Shown here piece after piece: positions 1 to 11,080 of a stretch of 64,000 nt of DNA (positions are counted from its first letter, which is position 1; each line of letters opens with the position of its first letter). The position numbers were made by a program, and so were the translations under genes. Source of the stretch: Chara braunii (taxonomy: Eukaryota > Streptophyta > Charophyceae > Charales > Characeae); contig BFEA01000356.1 of assembly GCA_003427395.1 (NCBI GenBank), positions 369,849 to 433,848 of the forward strand, written 5' to 3'. The notes beneath the pieces are model-generated. The model saw nothing but the letters and a program-made list of their open reading frames with translations, did no database searches and was not told the origin of the DNA.

Positions 1-1466
1 TCTCATAATGAAGGCGCACATAAGAATCTATTCAGAAAGACAGCGATACCGAAGAGAGATTTTCAGCAAATACCCCCTTAGAATAAATCACAAATATTCA
101 TTTGAAAACATAATCCAGACATTAACCAAACATCACTTCTACTTATCAAGGAAGGATATGAGATATATACGTCACATAAGCAGATACTCCAAACAAGAGT
201 CCAATATATAGTACAACCCATAATAAAAAACATATATTGATAACAATTCCCGGTATGATCAACACAAATTATTTGCAAGGGTTGTAGTTGAAGGGTACAA
301 TATGCTTTATAAACAATAATATGTCACCAACTCAACTGCCAGTCATATAACAGGATAAGTCTCAACAACGTATTCCATATTCTATAAGACAAAAATAAGA
401 CTAGCAATGAGTAAATAACATGGTACAATTGTTACCCCTTCAACTCTTAACCGAAGCATATATTACAGAGGGGTGGTGTAATCCTCACAAGATAACATCT
501 TGACTCGTGAGCCCCGTTCTAAAGATCAAGCCTCACTGCAGCCCTCTCTGATTCCAGCGCTTGCACCCCACCGACCCTATCATGGTCAGATGGACAACCC
601 CATTCAAACCTATCAAGGCAACGAACAGTGAAATCCGCACCCTCACAAATATGGTGGCCCTGCTTAACGGGAGACGAACCTAGGTCGCTACTCCAGAACC
701 GCTCTCACTAAGCAGTAGTTGTTTCACTTGGCCATCACAATTTCAGCAAGGTAACAAACCTCCTTCCTCCTCTCTCAATAGATAATGTAGTTACTCTCCT
801 ATCATAGGAAAGGTAATAAAACCCCACTAATGGACCAGAAACATTATTCGGCGCGAGTCTCACTATCATTCTTGAGACTGATAACTGCTTCCTTAAGCCT
901 TAACAAGGGAGTAACAATTCGAGAATGCAATTCCACTGAGGACAACTATACACGCTGACTTACTCCCTTGAGAAAGAAACACCTTCCCCATGAGTGAGTC
1001 ACCCCATTCACCTCTAGTCCCATGCCAGATGTGGGTTTCATGCAAAGTCTATGTCCTCTTTGAAAGGCAATCCATACATACGTCATTAATCAAATATCAA
1101 ACAAAATACAGAAAGACACATATATGGCAACAACAAGATAAAAATTTTCATAAAGATAAATATATATATTTATATACTATACATTCTTAAAACATAAGCC
1201 TCTCTTCAGGTTAGCCAAACCGTTAGCTAAATGACCACTACTTCTCAAACTTTTATCCGTAGTTACATCTATACAATCCCTTAGGTGACTCAACTTATCG
1301 CCAACCGATACCATCGAAGGATCTAGGGACACAGTACCTATCATACCATAATTCAGTCTGAATTCAAGGATAAATTTTTACTATTTAAACCATCCAATAC
1401 CATCAAACGATGAACCGTAAAAACCCAGAGAAACTTCTCATTTTGTCTATTTCTCACATTCTCATA
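1..1466. other. No gene seen; AT-rich flank of LTR module 1
   Basis: I find no convincing ORF, RNA gene or repeat here. The stretch is AT-rich, with only short chance frames. It lies immediately left of an LTR-like edge and a degenerate primer-binding-site candidate, so by analogy with 36.5-36.7 kb it may be the internal leader of a minus-strand LTR element that continues out of the window. That is inference; no coding similarity to element B is visible. Confidence 0.4.
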
Positions 1467-1481
1467 CCCGGCGAGCTCATC
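1467..1481 (-). promoter_or_regulatory. Degenerate primer-binding-site candidate
   Basis: The plus-strand string CCCGGCGAGCTCA sits where CCCCGGCAACGACGTCA sits beside the R block at 36.7 kb. It is too diverged to assign a tRNA by itself; position relative to block R is the main support. Confidence 0.25.
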
Positions 1482-1900
1482 GGTCCGGCACCGCACAAGG
1501 CAGCGCGGGACCCTCCCGACCACGTCACGCAGGAGTTGGTTTTAATCCTCGTCGTAAATGCATATGGAGCTTCCGCAAACCGCTCCGGCCGAGTACGCCA
1601 GTCATATCTCTCGCGAGCCCCTACGACAGGATAGGGCCTATGCGAGGCACGACTTACCTCCACCTTACGGGAACTGTCACCTCCCTTCGGTGGTATCCCC
1701 GCCAAGCTACTAGTCCACAATACAAAAGATGATCAGCTGCAATCGCAGAGGTGGACTAGCCGAGGGCGTTTCTCATTCGCTATAGCATAGGGGGTACGCG
1801 CGGTATTACATCTCTATAGAACCCGCACACGAACCGGCATTTCGGGGGGCTAAGGTCCCAAGCGCGACTCGTTGTCGGTCGACAATGACGCATCCCACAC
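1482..1900 (-). repeat. Dispersed block R, copy 1
   Basis: About 400 bp shared, by eye, with 10,661-11,080 and 36,706-37,120, all in the same orientation. Shared landmarks in order are CGTCACGCAGGAG, CTACGACAGG, a tract around AGCTGTCACC, TATCCC(C/T)GCC, a GCAATCGCAGAGGTA-like string and a final TCGGTCGAC-like string. At 36.7 kb it abuts the PBS, so it is best read as the 3' end of an LTR. Confidence 0.75.
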
Positions 1901-2885
1901 GCCACGCGCACACCATATAAAGAACATTAAAAAAAAATAAACACACACGCACACGTACGTAAATATGCATATATACAGAACGACACTGAACAAACAACGC
2001 GACAACACTCCTAGTCCCTTAGTAGTTGTCCTATAACTTTCTGATGCAGAAATCTGATAGGCGTCGCATGCGAGACTTAGTATAAAACTGCGCGGACGCA
2101 GGACCTTCTCATATCAACTAGAAATGCAAGCATATGCAAGCAGTCGCAATGATGGCGTACTATTTCGTACCCATACTCATGCAGTCCTCGTTAATCTCGA
2201 GGGTCGCATTCGACACTCAAGTGTCGGTTGACACCTGCCTTGAGGGATTGATCTCTCGACGCTGGACAACCGCCAAGTGCGGTTGAAAACTACACCTTCG
2301 TCTGCACCCTGCGGAGAGTGGGTGGTACACAGGTTCATACCTGTGGTGACAATCGTCTCTTATGGCCCTGGAGACCAGATCTATCATCCAGGGTCAAGAA
2401 AAATGTTAAGGGGTTTTGACTTTGACGGCTGCCACAGACTACAACATCCAACTATAAAAATTAATAAGCAAAATCAATCAGTGAATAAGTAAACCCCCAA
2501 TACTCACATATCAAATCAGAACTTGAGATAAAATAAAAGAAGGGGAAACATAAACCCATCAGGTATGCATTTCGTGCCACACATGGTTATCATTGTCACT
2601 GCCTCCAAAGTAAGACTCGTATACCAAGCTCCAAAATACTAACCTGCATAAAACAGGCACACACAATAGCCACATTGCCATACACCAATGTGGTCAACTT
2701 TATTGTTCCATGTAATTCACACCACGTCTCACACACTCAAGTCCTTGTCATAGTTAAACTTTCCATAAATATCATAAGTGCTTTATAATGACCATTTAAA
2801 AGAAGTCTAATAAAAACCCTCAAAGAAACATATCAAATCTCAGGGCTAAAGCAATCAAGTTGAGGTACAGGTGTAAGCAAAGTTG

Positions 2886-2942
2886 TGTCATGAGCCGACG
2901 AGTCGGCGATCAACCAACCGACCTGTTATCAGTGATAACAGA
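2886..2942. repeat. Conserved stem-loop block, copy 1
   Basis: The string CCGACCTGTTATCAG followed by GATAACA forms a 7-bp stem (TGTTATC/GATAACA). The same string with one loop change is at 37,713-37,735, also downstream of block R. GTGTCA and GAGTCGG precede it in both places. Confidence 0.5.
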
Positions 2943-3224
2943 AGATGATCCTTATTGGATCAAGTTGAAACTAGTCCAAATCCTGGATCGAATGTCCGAA
3001 GAAGACCTGTATCATACGACAGGTCAATGCCCAAGCTAAATCATCAATGTCTGGAGATAAAATCCTCATGACACGTCCTCACTCAAGACTATCTTGATAA
3101 CCAATCCTAGGTCTATCTCTAAGCCAGTGCCCAAGGAAAGGTAGATCTATGGCAGAATCTCTCCCATACAGAGTGGATCCCCAGAGTCGCCACCTGTCAA
3201 AATATAGCCTATCTCCCCTAAACT
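2943..3224. other. Unremarkable spacer inside module 1
   Basis: No ORF or repeat recognised; it links the conserved stem-loop to the first tandem array. Confidence 0.5.
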
Positions 3225-3770
3225 ACGAAAATTTCGGCAGCGCTTCCCATAGGAAAAGTGACTTTCCAGAATTTATATCAGCCTAAATATGAAAACAAAA
3301 ATAATCTTCAACCTTTCAAAGTCAAATTTTGTTCTCACTGAATTAGCAAAAATTTGGGCAGCACTCCCTTTAGAAAAGGAGACTTCCCAAATTTTTGCTA
3401 AGCCATATATATACAAATCAGACAAGTTGAACCTTGAAAAGTTAAGGTTTGACTAACTTCTTAGATTTGCATAAATTTCGGCAGCGCTTCCCTTAGAGAA
3501 AGTAGCTTACCAAAATTTATACAAAGCTACGTTCAGAATCTTAACTTCTCAAGGTCCAATTTTGTCCAACTCCCTGAATTAGAAAAATATTTGGGCAACA
3601 CTCCCTTTAGAAAATGAGACTCTCCATATTTTTACTAAGTCATTTATAAAAGTCTGACGAATTAAACTTTGAAAAGAAAAAATTTGACTAGGTTTTGTAA
3701 AAAAATCGACAGCCCTTCCCCTAATGAAAGTAGCTAACCAAGATTTATACAAGCCAAGTATAATAAAAGA
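3225..3770. repeat. Tandem array, five ~120-bp units in two alternating types
   Basis: Five units begin near 3229, 3352, 3476, 3592 and 3706. Odd units carry TTCGGCAGCGCTTCCC (the fifth is altered), even units TTGGGCAGCACTCCC, followed by TTAGAAAA-like and a complementary AAATTTnT string. The alternation gives a ~240-bp dimer. A related core (TCGGCAGCGCTTCC) reappears at 13,147 in the LTR module inserted in element A. Confidence 0.8.
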
Positions 3771-4069
3771 TCCCCGAAAATGCAGAAATTGACACCGAAA
3801 ATGCAGAAATTGACCTAAGTAAAAATAAACTTAGCTCAGAAAATAAAGGAATTGAAACCAACTTCTATAGCTCTAGCATGTGGCGAGCATCTAAAACAAC
3901 TGCCGATCAAACTGAAACTCAAGCTAAGTAGTAGTCTCACTCAGCCACACGCAAGCCAAACCACAAAGGTAAGTACTCTCACCATCCCCAAGTCAACATT
4001 ATCAAACAACAGTCAGTTCATAATCTTTCAATGATTTATCCCTTTATACCCAACTTACATAAGGCATAA
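3771..4069. other. Spacer between the two arrays
   Basis: AT-rich; it includes the 17-base string ACACCGAAAATGCAGAA-type duplicated side by side near 3775-3812. No gene. Confidence 0.4.
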
Positions 4070-4780
4070 AGCTAGACCACCCAAACTTATGAGAACCTGC
4101 TTAGCTCAGCCATAGAATATACACAAACACAGGGCACAACAAGTTTTCTCTTCTTTGAGCATATGACTAGGCCACACTAGTCGCCCTGAACTGTTTAAAT
4201 ATCCCAACTTTATATAATTGTCTTCACTTAGTCTTTTGAGGTAGCATATAACTGAACCGATCATCTTTAGCTCAAGATTCAGTCTGCCCCTTTGTACTAC
4301 AAGTTTATTCTTAATCGGTACTCTCTTTAGTTGGTGATAAGCTATAGTCAGACCACCCAAACTTATGGAAACCTGTTTGACTAGCCTATTCATAGATAAA
4401 ATAGTAGTAAAGTATAGTGAAATTATAGTCTTCTGGTTCCAGCAAGTGAGTGACGTTGGACCAAGGCCACCCAAACTTATGGAACATATATGGTCCTCAA
4501 CCTGGTTCATTCTCTTAAAGCCAAAGCAGAAAAAAACTGAAAGAAACCCAAAGTAGACAAGGCGACCAAGCCGCCCAAACTTATGGAACATGCTTGGTCC
4601 CTGAAAAGTCAGTCATAGTCAGCCCTCGCAAGTCAAAGCAATCAGACCACCCAAACTTATGGGAGCCTGTCCGGTCCTTTAGGCATTCAGAAATAAACAT
4701 AGCACTGAACCCTCCAATGTTATGGAGACTCTTCCAGCCTTTGGTTGACCCATTCAAACTCATGCAATACAACCTTCCTC
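4070..4780. repeat. Irregular tandem array with CACCCAAACTTATGGA core
   Basis: The core CCACCCAAACTTATG recurs at about 4078, 4352, 4465, 4572 (CCGCCC variant) and 4648, with weaker copies near 4711 and 4751. Spacing varies from about 65 to 110 bp, with a larger first gap. The longest minus frame over it (4106-4591) repeats LGGL-type peptides, an effect of the tandem repeat, so I do not call a gene. Confidence 0.75.
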
Positions 4781-4994
4781 CGAGATGCAATCCCACACTC
4801 TGCTTTCAATCAAACAAAAGAAACTGAAACTGAACTTGCACAATCATTCATTTAGTTTAATGTCTGGTTTATTTTCTGAAATCAAACTGAAAGTCAAAGT
4901 AGGGATACATGCAACATACTCAGTCAAAACACAATAAAGAATATAAATATGGGCTATAACTGGTTAATAGGAGGGAAGCAATGGTTACCTTTCA

Positions 4995-5046
4995 ATTCCC
5001 TGTCTCCAGAACTCCTTCTGAGTTCCGGCAGAGCTCTCGCAATCGG
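4995..5046. repeat. Conserved right block of module 1
   Basis: CCCTGTCTCC, GAGTTCCGGCAGAGCTCTCG and CAATCG correspond to CCCTGCCTC, ACTCCGGCAAAGCTCCCG and CAATCG at 39,735-39,783. It follows the tandem array in both modules. Confidence 0.5.
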
Positions 5047-5050
5047 TGGG

Positions 5051-6161
5051 CAGACTCCCCACAGAGTCTTGCTGCGGTCCTACGGGTTGCAATCCCGCCT
5101 GCTGCCTTCCTCTCTGAACATGATTAGACTGAGATTAAAAAGAACAGAATGAGGGGTTTCAGACTCTCAAGATATAGGAGAGGGACTGACTCAACTCCCA
5201 GGAGAGGGCCTCGTTACCTTCATGCGACTGAGGGCCCAAAATGGTACCCAAAACGTGCAGCAGCCCGGTCAGACTAAAGTCAAATTATCAGTTGCTGACT
5301 TTCTCACGACCCTCTAACTTGCGGTAATAACCCCTTTCACAAGCCGGATCGTGTCTCGAAGTCCCACTGCCTCGATCTCAAACGGCACCGTCACTTAACA
5401 CTAGTGCATATCTCCCTCACACTATATCAAAATGCTGGTGATGTATATTGACTCCCTAGCGACTCTCCAATTTGCAGCAATGATATCCTTTGTTAGCTGG
5501 ACCAACTCTGTTGCGCAGTCTAGGAAGGTTGCCGACGCACATAACAACCGTGCTCAACAATCAACCCCGTAGCCATGCATAATGCCAAACGCAGTTCGAC
5601 CTTAGCGTTGTGCAATCAGCCGTACAGGCGCAACACCCAACAGATACTGCACACCTCGCATGCCTAACAATGCTTTCAGTAGTTCAGCACGATGCACAGC
5701 GAGCTCACCGTTAACTCACGACGGAGCACAACATACGTTGCAACAACCCAACTATTCACCGTAACAACCCACTGGTCGGCTCTTCAATTTTCAGTAATGA
5801 CTGTTTCTCAGACTCCCGATTGTCCCATAGTATAATCAGGGTTCCACCCACAGTGCATACTGCAGGAGGCCTTGAAAACAGCTTCACTTGTACTCACAAC
5901 GCAGATTACACCTTCTTAGCATGGAGAAACGGTCGCTGACCATACTCACTCGCAGCAGGCCCTCTTAGCACGTCCGCCTTCTTGTAAGTGTGTATCGGCC
6001 CGTTCAGGTAGTACAACCTGCCCCCTCTTCCCTTCATGACCTCATTAGTTCTGATCATTAAGCAATCGCCGATCACCTGACAAGTTGCGACCGTAGCTCG
6101 ATCGCCGGCTCCTTGCCCCGTAGTCGCGTCCAAACAGGTACGTACTCCGCACCCACTTTTT
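5051..6161. other. No feature recognised
   Basis: No ORF over about 70 codons with protein-like content and no repeat seen on either strand. Confidence 0.5.
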
Positions 6162-6164
6162 CTC

Positions 6165-6233
<69 letters not shown>
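6162..6233. repeat. (CT)n microsatellite
   Basis: About 70 bp of nearly pure CT with one TTCT interruption. The overlapping Arg-Glu repeat frames are its translation, not genes. Confidence 0.95.
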
Positions 6234-6236
<3 letters not shown>

Positions 6237-7025
6237 CGTACGTCCGTTTTCATTCACGCGCTTCATTTCACACACCAGCAGCTGCGCACAAAAAGAATCA
6301 GGATGAACCTTCTACTAGAACGAGAAGTTATACACCGCTACCCAATCGTATGTGCAGAGAATAATGAGAGGTTACTCTCGTCGTCGAAGTGAGCAACGCA
6401 CCGGTTGAAAAGGTAAGTTTCTCACCCCGCAGCCGCCCTCACACCCGTTCCACCGTTTGAATGAGCAAAATTGGAATGAATCTTTTACCAAAATCCGGGT
6501 AGGTTCATTCCTTTCCATATCCTCTCTTTCTTCACGCAACTCTTTTCCTTTTCAGCTTCTATCCCACTAACCCTTTGTTAAAGCTAACTTCAAAGTCGGA
6601 TTCGCCCGACATCCAAACCCTAGTTGAGCTTCTCCACTCGCTTGATTTCGTTATATTTCGAGCGGGAGATCGCTTATTTTCTTTCTACCACAGCCCCTCC
6701 CGCCATCTCTTCGCGTAATGCTTTCTTCTACTAACCCACGATCTACTCATCTACTATCCAAACTAACACTATTATCGCAGTCGCTCGATAATCAAACCCT
6801 TACGTAGCACCTTTCCGTACCTAAATCCATCAAGTAACGAGAGTATACAATCTCTTTTCCGCCCTTCACCTTAAACTACATCGCTACCTCCCGCACTAAC
6901 TTCCTCTACTAGCTCTCATTCTACTAACTCTTTATTGACTTTGAGGTCATAAACAGGGTGGCCCGCCCCTAGAATGCCAACTTTGATCCTTCACTCGCGA
7001 GAGAAGGTTAACAACAGTCGTATTT
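6234..7025. other. No feature recognised
   Basis: Pyrimidine-rich, low-complexity-leaning sequence with several CTACTAACTC-like strings. I see no gene. Confidence 0.5.
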
Positions 7026-7430
7026 TTCATCACCACTTCAGGACACCCTTCACCACTTCAAGATGCAGCCTGCCTAAACAGGTGGTTTTCAGGGTCTTCG
7101 GACCTATCACCACTTCAGGACCATTCAGGTCTGAAAATCCGAAATGGCCCTGAAGTGGTGAAAGCTCCGAAGACCTTGAAAACCGTCTGTTTAGGCAGGC
7201 TGCATCCTCAAGTNGTGAAGGGTGGTTTTCATGGTCTTCGGACCTTCCACCACTTCAGGACCATTCAGGATTTCCAGACTACCCAAAACTCTCACTTGAG
7301 CACTTCAGGACACCCTTCACCACTTCAGAATGCAGCCTGCCTAAACAGGTGGTTTTCAAGGTCTTCAGACCTTTCACCACTTCAGAACCATTCATGATTT
7401 CCAGACTGCCCAAAACTCTCACTTCAGAAT
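7026..7430. repeat. Foldback plus direct repeat with CACCACTTCAGGAC motif
   Basis: A ~95-bp unit (7030-7130) contains CACCACTTCAGG, ATGCAGCCTGCCTAAACAG and GGTCTTCGGACC. It is followed by an inverted copy (about 7145-7222) and then a third, direct copy (about 7230-7420). The first two form a long hairpin with a loop near 7130-7140. A single N at 7214 lies in the inverted arm. I see no transposase and no clear target duplication. Confidence 0.8.
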
Positions 7431-8577
7431 TTTCATTCTTGAATTTTCAGCTACCCGATAACCGCTTGTGTCACTCGTCCATTTTCGTTAAGAAACAGGC
7501 GAGATCTGCCCTTTTCGATACCACCATATGCTGCACTCTGCCATCTCCGCGCACCCATTTTTCTACTAACCTCCTATCCTACTAATCCACTCCCAAAATT
7601 AACATAACTATTGTGCTCGCCCGTGGCTAGAATCCCGAAATTGCCTCCTCCCTTGCCTGATTCTATTAAGAATCAAAGGAGGCGCTCGTTTTCTCATCCC
7701 CATAGCTAACTCTCCCTCTCCGCTTCGCCATTCAACTTCTCAAATGTACCCGACGCAAAATCCCGCCCGGGTTCACTCACCTTCTTTTTACTCCCCTTTC
7801 TTCTCCTCCTGCTTCCTGACTGCTCCGCTCTCCTTTCTTCTGCTGCCTGTCACCCGCTTACACTGTTGCTCCGCTCGCTGTTGCCTGTCGCTGCCCTACC
7901 GGACCCACGCCCGCGACCCAGGAATATGTTGTCGGTCCTTCCCAAGGGGCACTTGAGCATCGACTGCCTCGGTGCTTATTGGGGAGGGGACCTGAGGAGA
8001 GTTGCAGTGACTGCCCCATCGTAGAAGCCCGACCCCGATGTTACCAGCCGGCACCTGACCCGTATCTCCTACCGACTACAGCAATTGTCGCACCTGCAGG
8101 TGGGTGCAGCCCCCACATGTTCTCTCGTTGGAGGTTAGAGCACGGATGCGGCTGCTACGGAGGTCCCCGTAATACTGTAACGGGGTAACTTCGGCGCGGT
8201 CACGAAAACAGTTTGTGGTCGCACTTCAGGCCATCGACACTCTCCAAGTAGAAGGCGAGGGAAGCCACGACCACGGACCCCACCACACTCGACGGCCGTA
8301 TCGGCCACCGCGCCCTGGCGTCGGCTTAGAGCCGATTATCAGCATAGGCGGGCGTGGCAATAAACTAAACAATCATAAAAATAATAAATAGCGAATAGAA
8401 CTAGATGCAGGGCGCGACCCTCTGCCCGTGATGCCATGCACACCCGGGCCTCGCAAGGTTGCACCTCGCCATCAATACCCCGCGTGAGCCGCTCACCCAA
8501 ACAAGGACCTATACTTCCTCTCGCACGCACGCCGTCGGACGGGCGAGGCCGCACTTGCGTGACTTGCAGAAAACACG
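7431..8577. other. No gene recognised
   Basis: Composition shifts to GC-rich after about 7740. Short frames (7744-7956, 7979-8188, 8339-8611) have no domain I recognise. Confidence 0.45.
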
Positions 8578-8603
8578 CCAAATACCCTTGTAAGGGTATT
8601 TGG
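8578..8603. repeat. 12-bp-arm hairpin, copy 1
   Basis: Arms CCAAATACCCTT and AAGGGTATTTGG around a GT loop are a perfect inverted repeat. A second copy with one paired base change is at 49,411-49,436. About 18 bp after the hairpin are also alike (TACGACAACGACTCTTCT against TCCGACACCGCCTTCTAA). It could be the end structure of a mobile element; no mate end was found. Confidence 0.7.
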
Positions 8604-9941
8604 TACGACAACGACTCTTCTCTTTTGAACTTCTCTTGTACATTGTCTGAGATTTTCCTTGTTGTTTTTCTCGGTACGTATGCATGGAATGAATGTAGGT
8701 TCTCTTTTGATAACGATCTTTTCGATCTGTTTTGCGATGCCTGTGTTGTCTTTGACCAGTGTCCGCCGACATGAGCTATGTGATCAGGCCTGATTGGAAA
8801 TGCTCACTTTGGATGTGTGAAACCTAACTGTCGATTTCCTCCTCCTTCCTCCTTTTCGCGTCACATGTATGACATGTAGTGATTGGTAGGATATTTGCTC
8901 ATATGGTTGAATGCGACCGACACACGGAACCAATCGGATGTTCCTTACGTGCACGCTTGTGTACATTCGCGATCTCGAGAGAGCCAAGTCGCCATGTACG
9001 CACTCGCCCACGTAAGTCAGCCTCACCCTCATGTAAGGATGTGGGGGATGCGACTTCCTAAACAAACATGGCTGCAAGATCTCCTTCATGGGCGTCCGAC
9101 TACGAAAATATGAGGGATCCGGAATATCGTGAGGACTGGGAAGGCGAACAACTCAGACGGTAGGGAAATTTAAGGAATCCGAAATTCCCTTGCCTAACAG
9201 AAAACGATCGATTATGCGCAAGGGATTTTCACTGCGCCATAACTAGCGACCCTAGATGCCCCGACTACCCGGACACTTATAACACACAATATTTCATATC
9301 CCCCGGCTTCGTCGTTATTACTACTAGCTTCCCTCCCTTCCATCTCCTGCTCCCGTATCACCAACTCACAGTGGTACCGTGGAATTCCATAGCTCGCTAC
9401 TGGCCTAGCCCGCCGTGCGAGGGTTGTCGGTATCACCGGACGCGCCGAGCTTCGGGAATTACCCGACAGGCTCAAACCGAAGTTGAGCAGCGACCGTACA
9501 ACCTCCACGCACGACCCACCTCAGCCGAATCCGAGGCCTGCTACGAGTTGCGCCGACAGCTGGGCGAACCACACGACCGACGCCGAAAACGAAATCAACG
9601 GTGATGGTGACTCCTTTTTCTTTCTGGCCTTAAATGTTAATCTGTTGGCAGGGGCATGATGTTGGGATTTTGTTCGAGAATGCAATAATGTTTAAATCTA
9701 TCGGTACGGCTATAGCAAGAAATTGCCCCAAAATTTTAGCCTGGGATGCACTACGCATGTCATCTGCCTTATGCTGCACGACATCAGCTACCTCCCCTCT
9801 GAGTATACCCTTTTTTTTGCACCTGTACCCCTGGAACTTGTCACAGGAGATCTCAGTTCCGACCTGAGACTCCACCCCCACTTTCCGCGACACAATCCTA
9901 TAGTCACAAGAAATAGGTCGGGTGTTCTGCAGGCGACCAAC
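8604..9941. other. No gene seen; region upstream of element A gag
   Basis: This should hold the leader of element A if the element is full length on this side, but I could not find an LTR edge or a primer binding site. Small frames at 8784-9089, 9212-9508 and 9630-9941 show no domain. Confidence 0.4.
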
Positions 9942-10660
9942 ATGAACGCCAATCAACAAAATCCCAATCAAGCTCAGCGAACGCCTGCACCACGAGCACG
10001 GGCACCTGTGGCCCCACCCGATCTCAACCTTTTTGACCCGGCACATCATCTTGTCGGAGCATGGTTGGCCACACTCCGAGCGCAACAGTATGATAATGAC
10101 GAAGCACAGATTAACATCCTCACCCGATTGGGAGGAGATGCATATCACTGGTTTAGTACCTATGTTTGGATTGATCTCCCGACATTCGAGTGAGATTTTT
10201 TGAATTGATTTGATTATATCCATCCCGAACAGGTTCTCTTCATGATTAAAGATGAGGTGCAAAAACCTATCGAATCCGTTACAGAATACCGCAATAGATT
10301 CTATCGAATGTTCGTAAAGACTGAGCGAGGAGAGCAGGTAGGAAGAGACTTATTTATTGATGGACTCCGCAATAGGACGATGAGGAAGAAGCTGCGTAAA
10401 CAGTTCTCGCCCATCAATCATACGCTGCAACAGATTATGGCCGCCGCGGAAGAAATGGAACGAAAGTTCGCCGCGAGTTTCCTAGAAGGAGAAGATTACC
10501 CCAGGGAAGAGGATTCGTCGGAGTTGGCTAGGGCCAAGGCCGAGTTAGCCACATTGTAGAACAAGTTCGAAAGTACGGGATTTTTGTCCTATCACGTCAC
10601 CTATTTGGAACAGATCGCACCTAAACGAACGGCTCCTAGTGTGATCACGGTGTTGAGCGC
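9942..10660 (+). pseudogene. gag: Ty3/gypsy element A: gag N-terminal part
   Basis: Starts at an ATG giving MNANQQNPNQ, then a Pro/Ala-rich leader and a gag capsid-like region (HHLVGAWLATLRAQ, LTRLGGDAYHWF, TEYRNRFYRMF, LRNRTMRKKLRKQF). One frame is kept throughout but broken by TGA at 10,191 and 10,206 and TAG at 10,557. Gag forms the particle core of an LTR retrotransposon. The frame runs into Ala/Pro-rich sequence and is then lost where the R-bearing LTR module begins; the matching downstream gag/pol resumes near 15.7 kb, so the gene was split by an insertion. The zinc knuckle lies on the far side of that insertion. Confidence 0.8.
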
Positions 10661-11080
10661 ACCGGCCCCCGCGCCAGCGAGGGCTCTCCCGACCTCGTCA
10701 CGCAGGAGAAACTTAGTCTTTCAACTTTTTAGAGACAACTCGGGGACGACACAGTAACCCGCGTCGACCCTGCGCCACTCCGACCGAGTGCGCTAGCTGT
10801 ACATCCCGCGGTCCCCTACAACAGGATAGGTTCTCGCGGGGCACAACTTACCTTCCCTAAGGGGCTGTCACCACCCTTAGGGGCGTATCCCCGCCGAGCT
10901 ACCGACCCACATGCGAAGGCTTTTATAATGCAATTGCAGAGGTAGCCCGACCGAGGGTGTTTGCTCGTTCGCTGTAGCATAGGTACGCATGGTTAAACGT
11001 CAAAGTGGACCCGAACGTCGTCTGTCCCTGGGCGCTGATCTCCGAGGAATCAGACCGATGTCGGTCGACTAGGACATAAT
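10661..11080 (-). repeat. Dispersed block R, copy 2
   Basis: Same landmarks as at 1.48 and 36.7 kb: CGTCACGCAGGAG, CCCCTACAACAGGATAGG, GGGGCTGTCACC, TATCCCCGCCGAGCTACCGA, CAATTGCAGAGGTAG and TGTCGGTCGAC. Confidence 0.75.

Larger units (their letters stand above)
1482..5050 (-). mobile_element. LTR-like module 1 (R block plus tandem arrays)
   Basis: Block R (1482-1900) is followed by a conserved stem-loop (about 2918-2940), two tandem arrays (3225-3770 and 4070-4780) and a conserved right block (4995-5046). The same order recurs at 36,706-39,785, where R lies directly beside the primer binding site of element B, which makes this unit an LTR or LTR-derived module on the minus strand. The right end and target-site duplication were not found. 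The 1900-2885 stretch between R and the stem-loop shows nothing else recognisable. Confidence 0.5.

Noticed and set aside
4106-4591. 161-codon minus-strand ORF
   Set aside because: Contains the same GGL-type peptide several times, from the tandem array; no known domain.
3225-4780. CRISPR-like arrays
   Set aside because: Units are diverged along their whole length with no constant repeat/unique spacer pattern, and the context is eukaryotic LTR DNA.
6045-6364. Arg-Glu and Ser-Leu repeat ORFs
   Set aside because: Pure translation of the (CT)n microsatellite in several frames.
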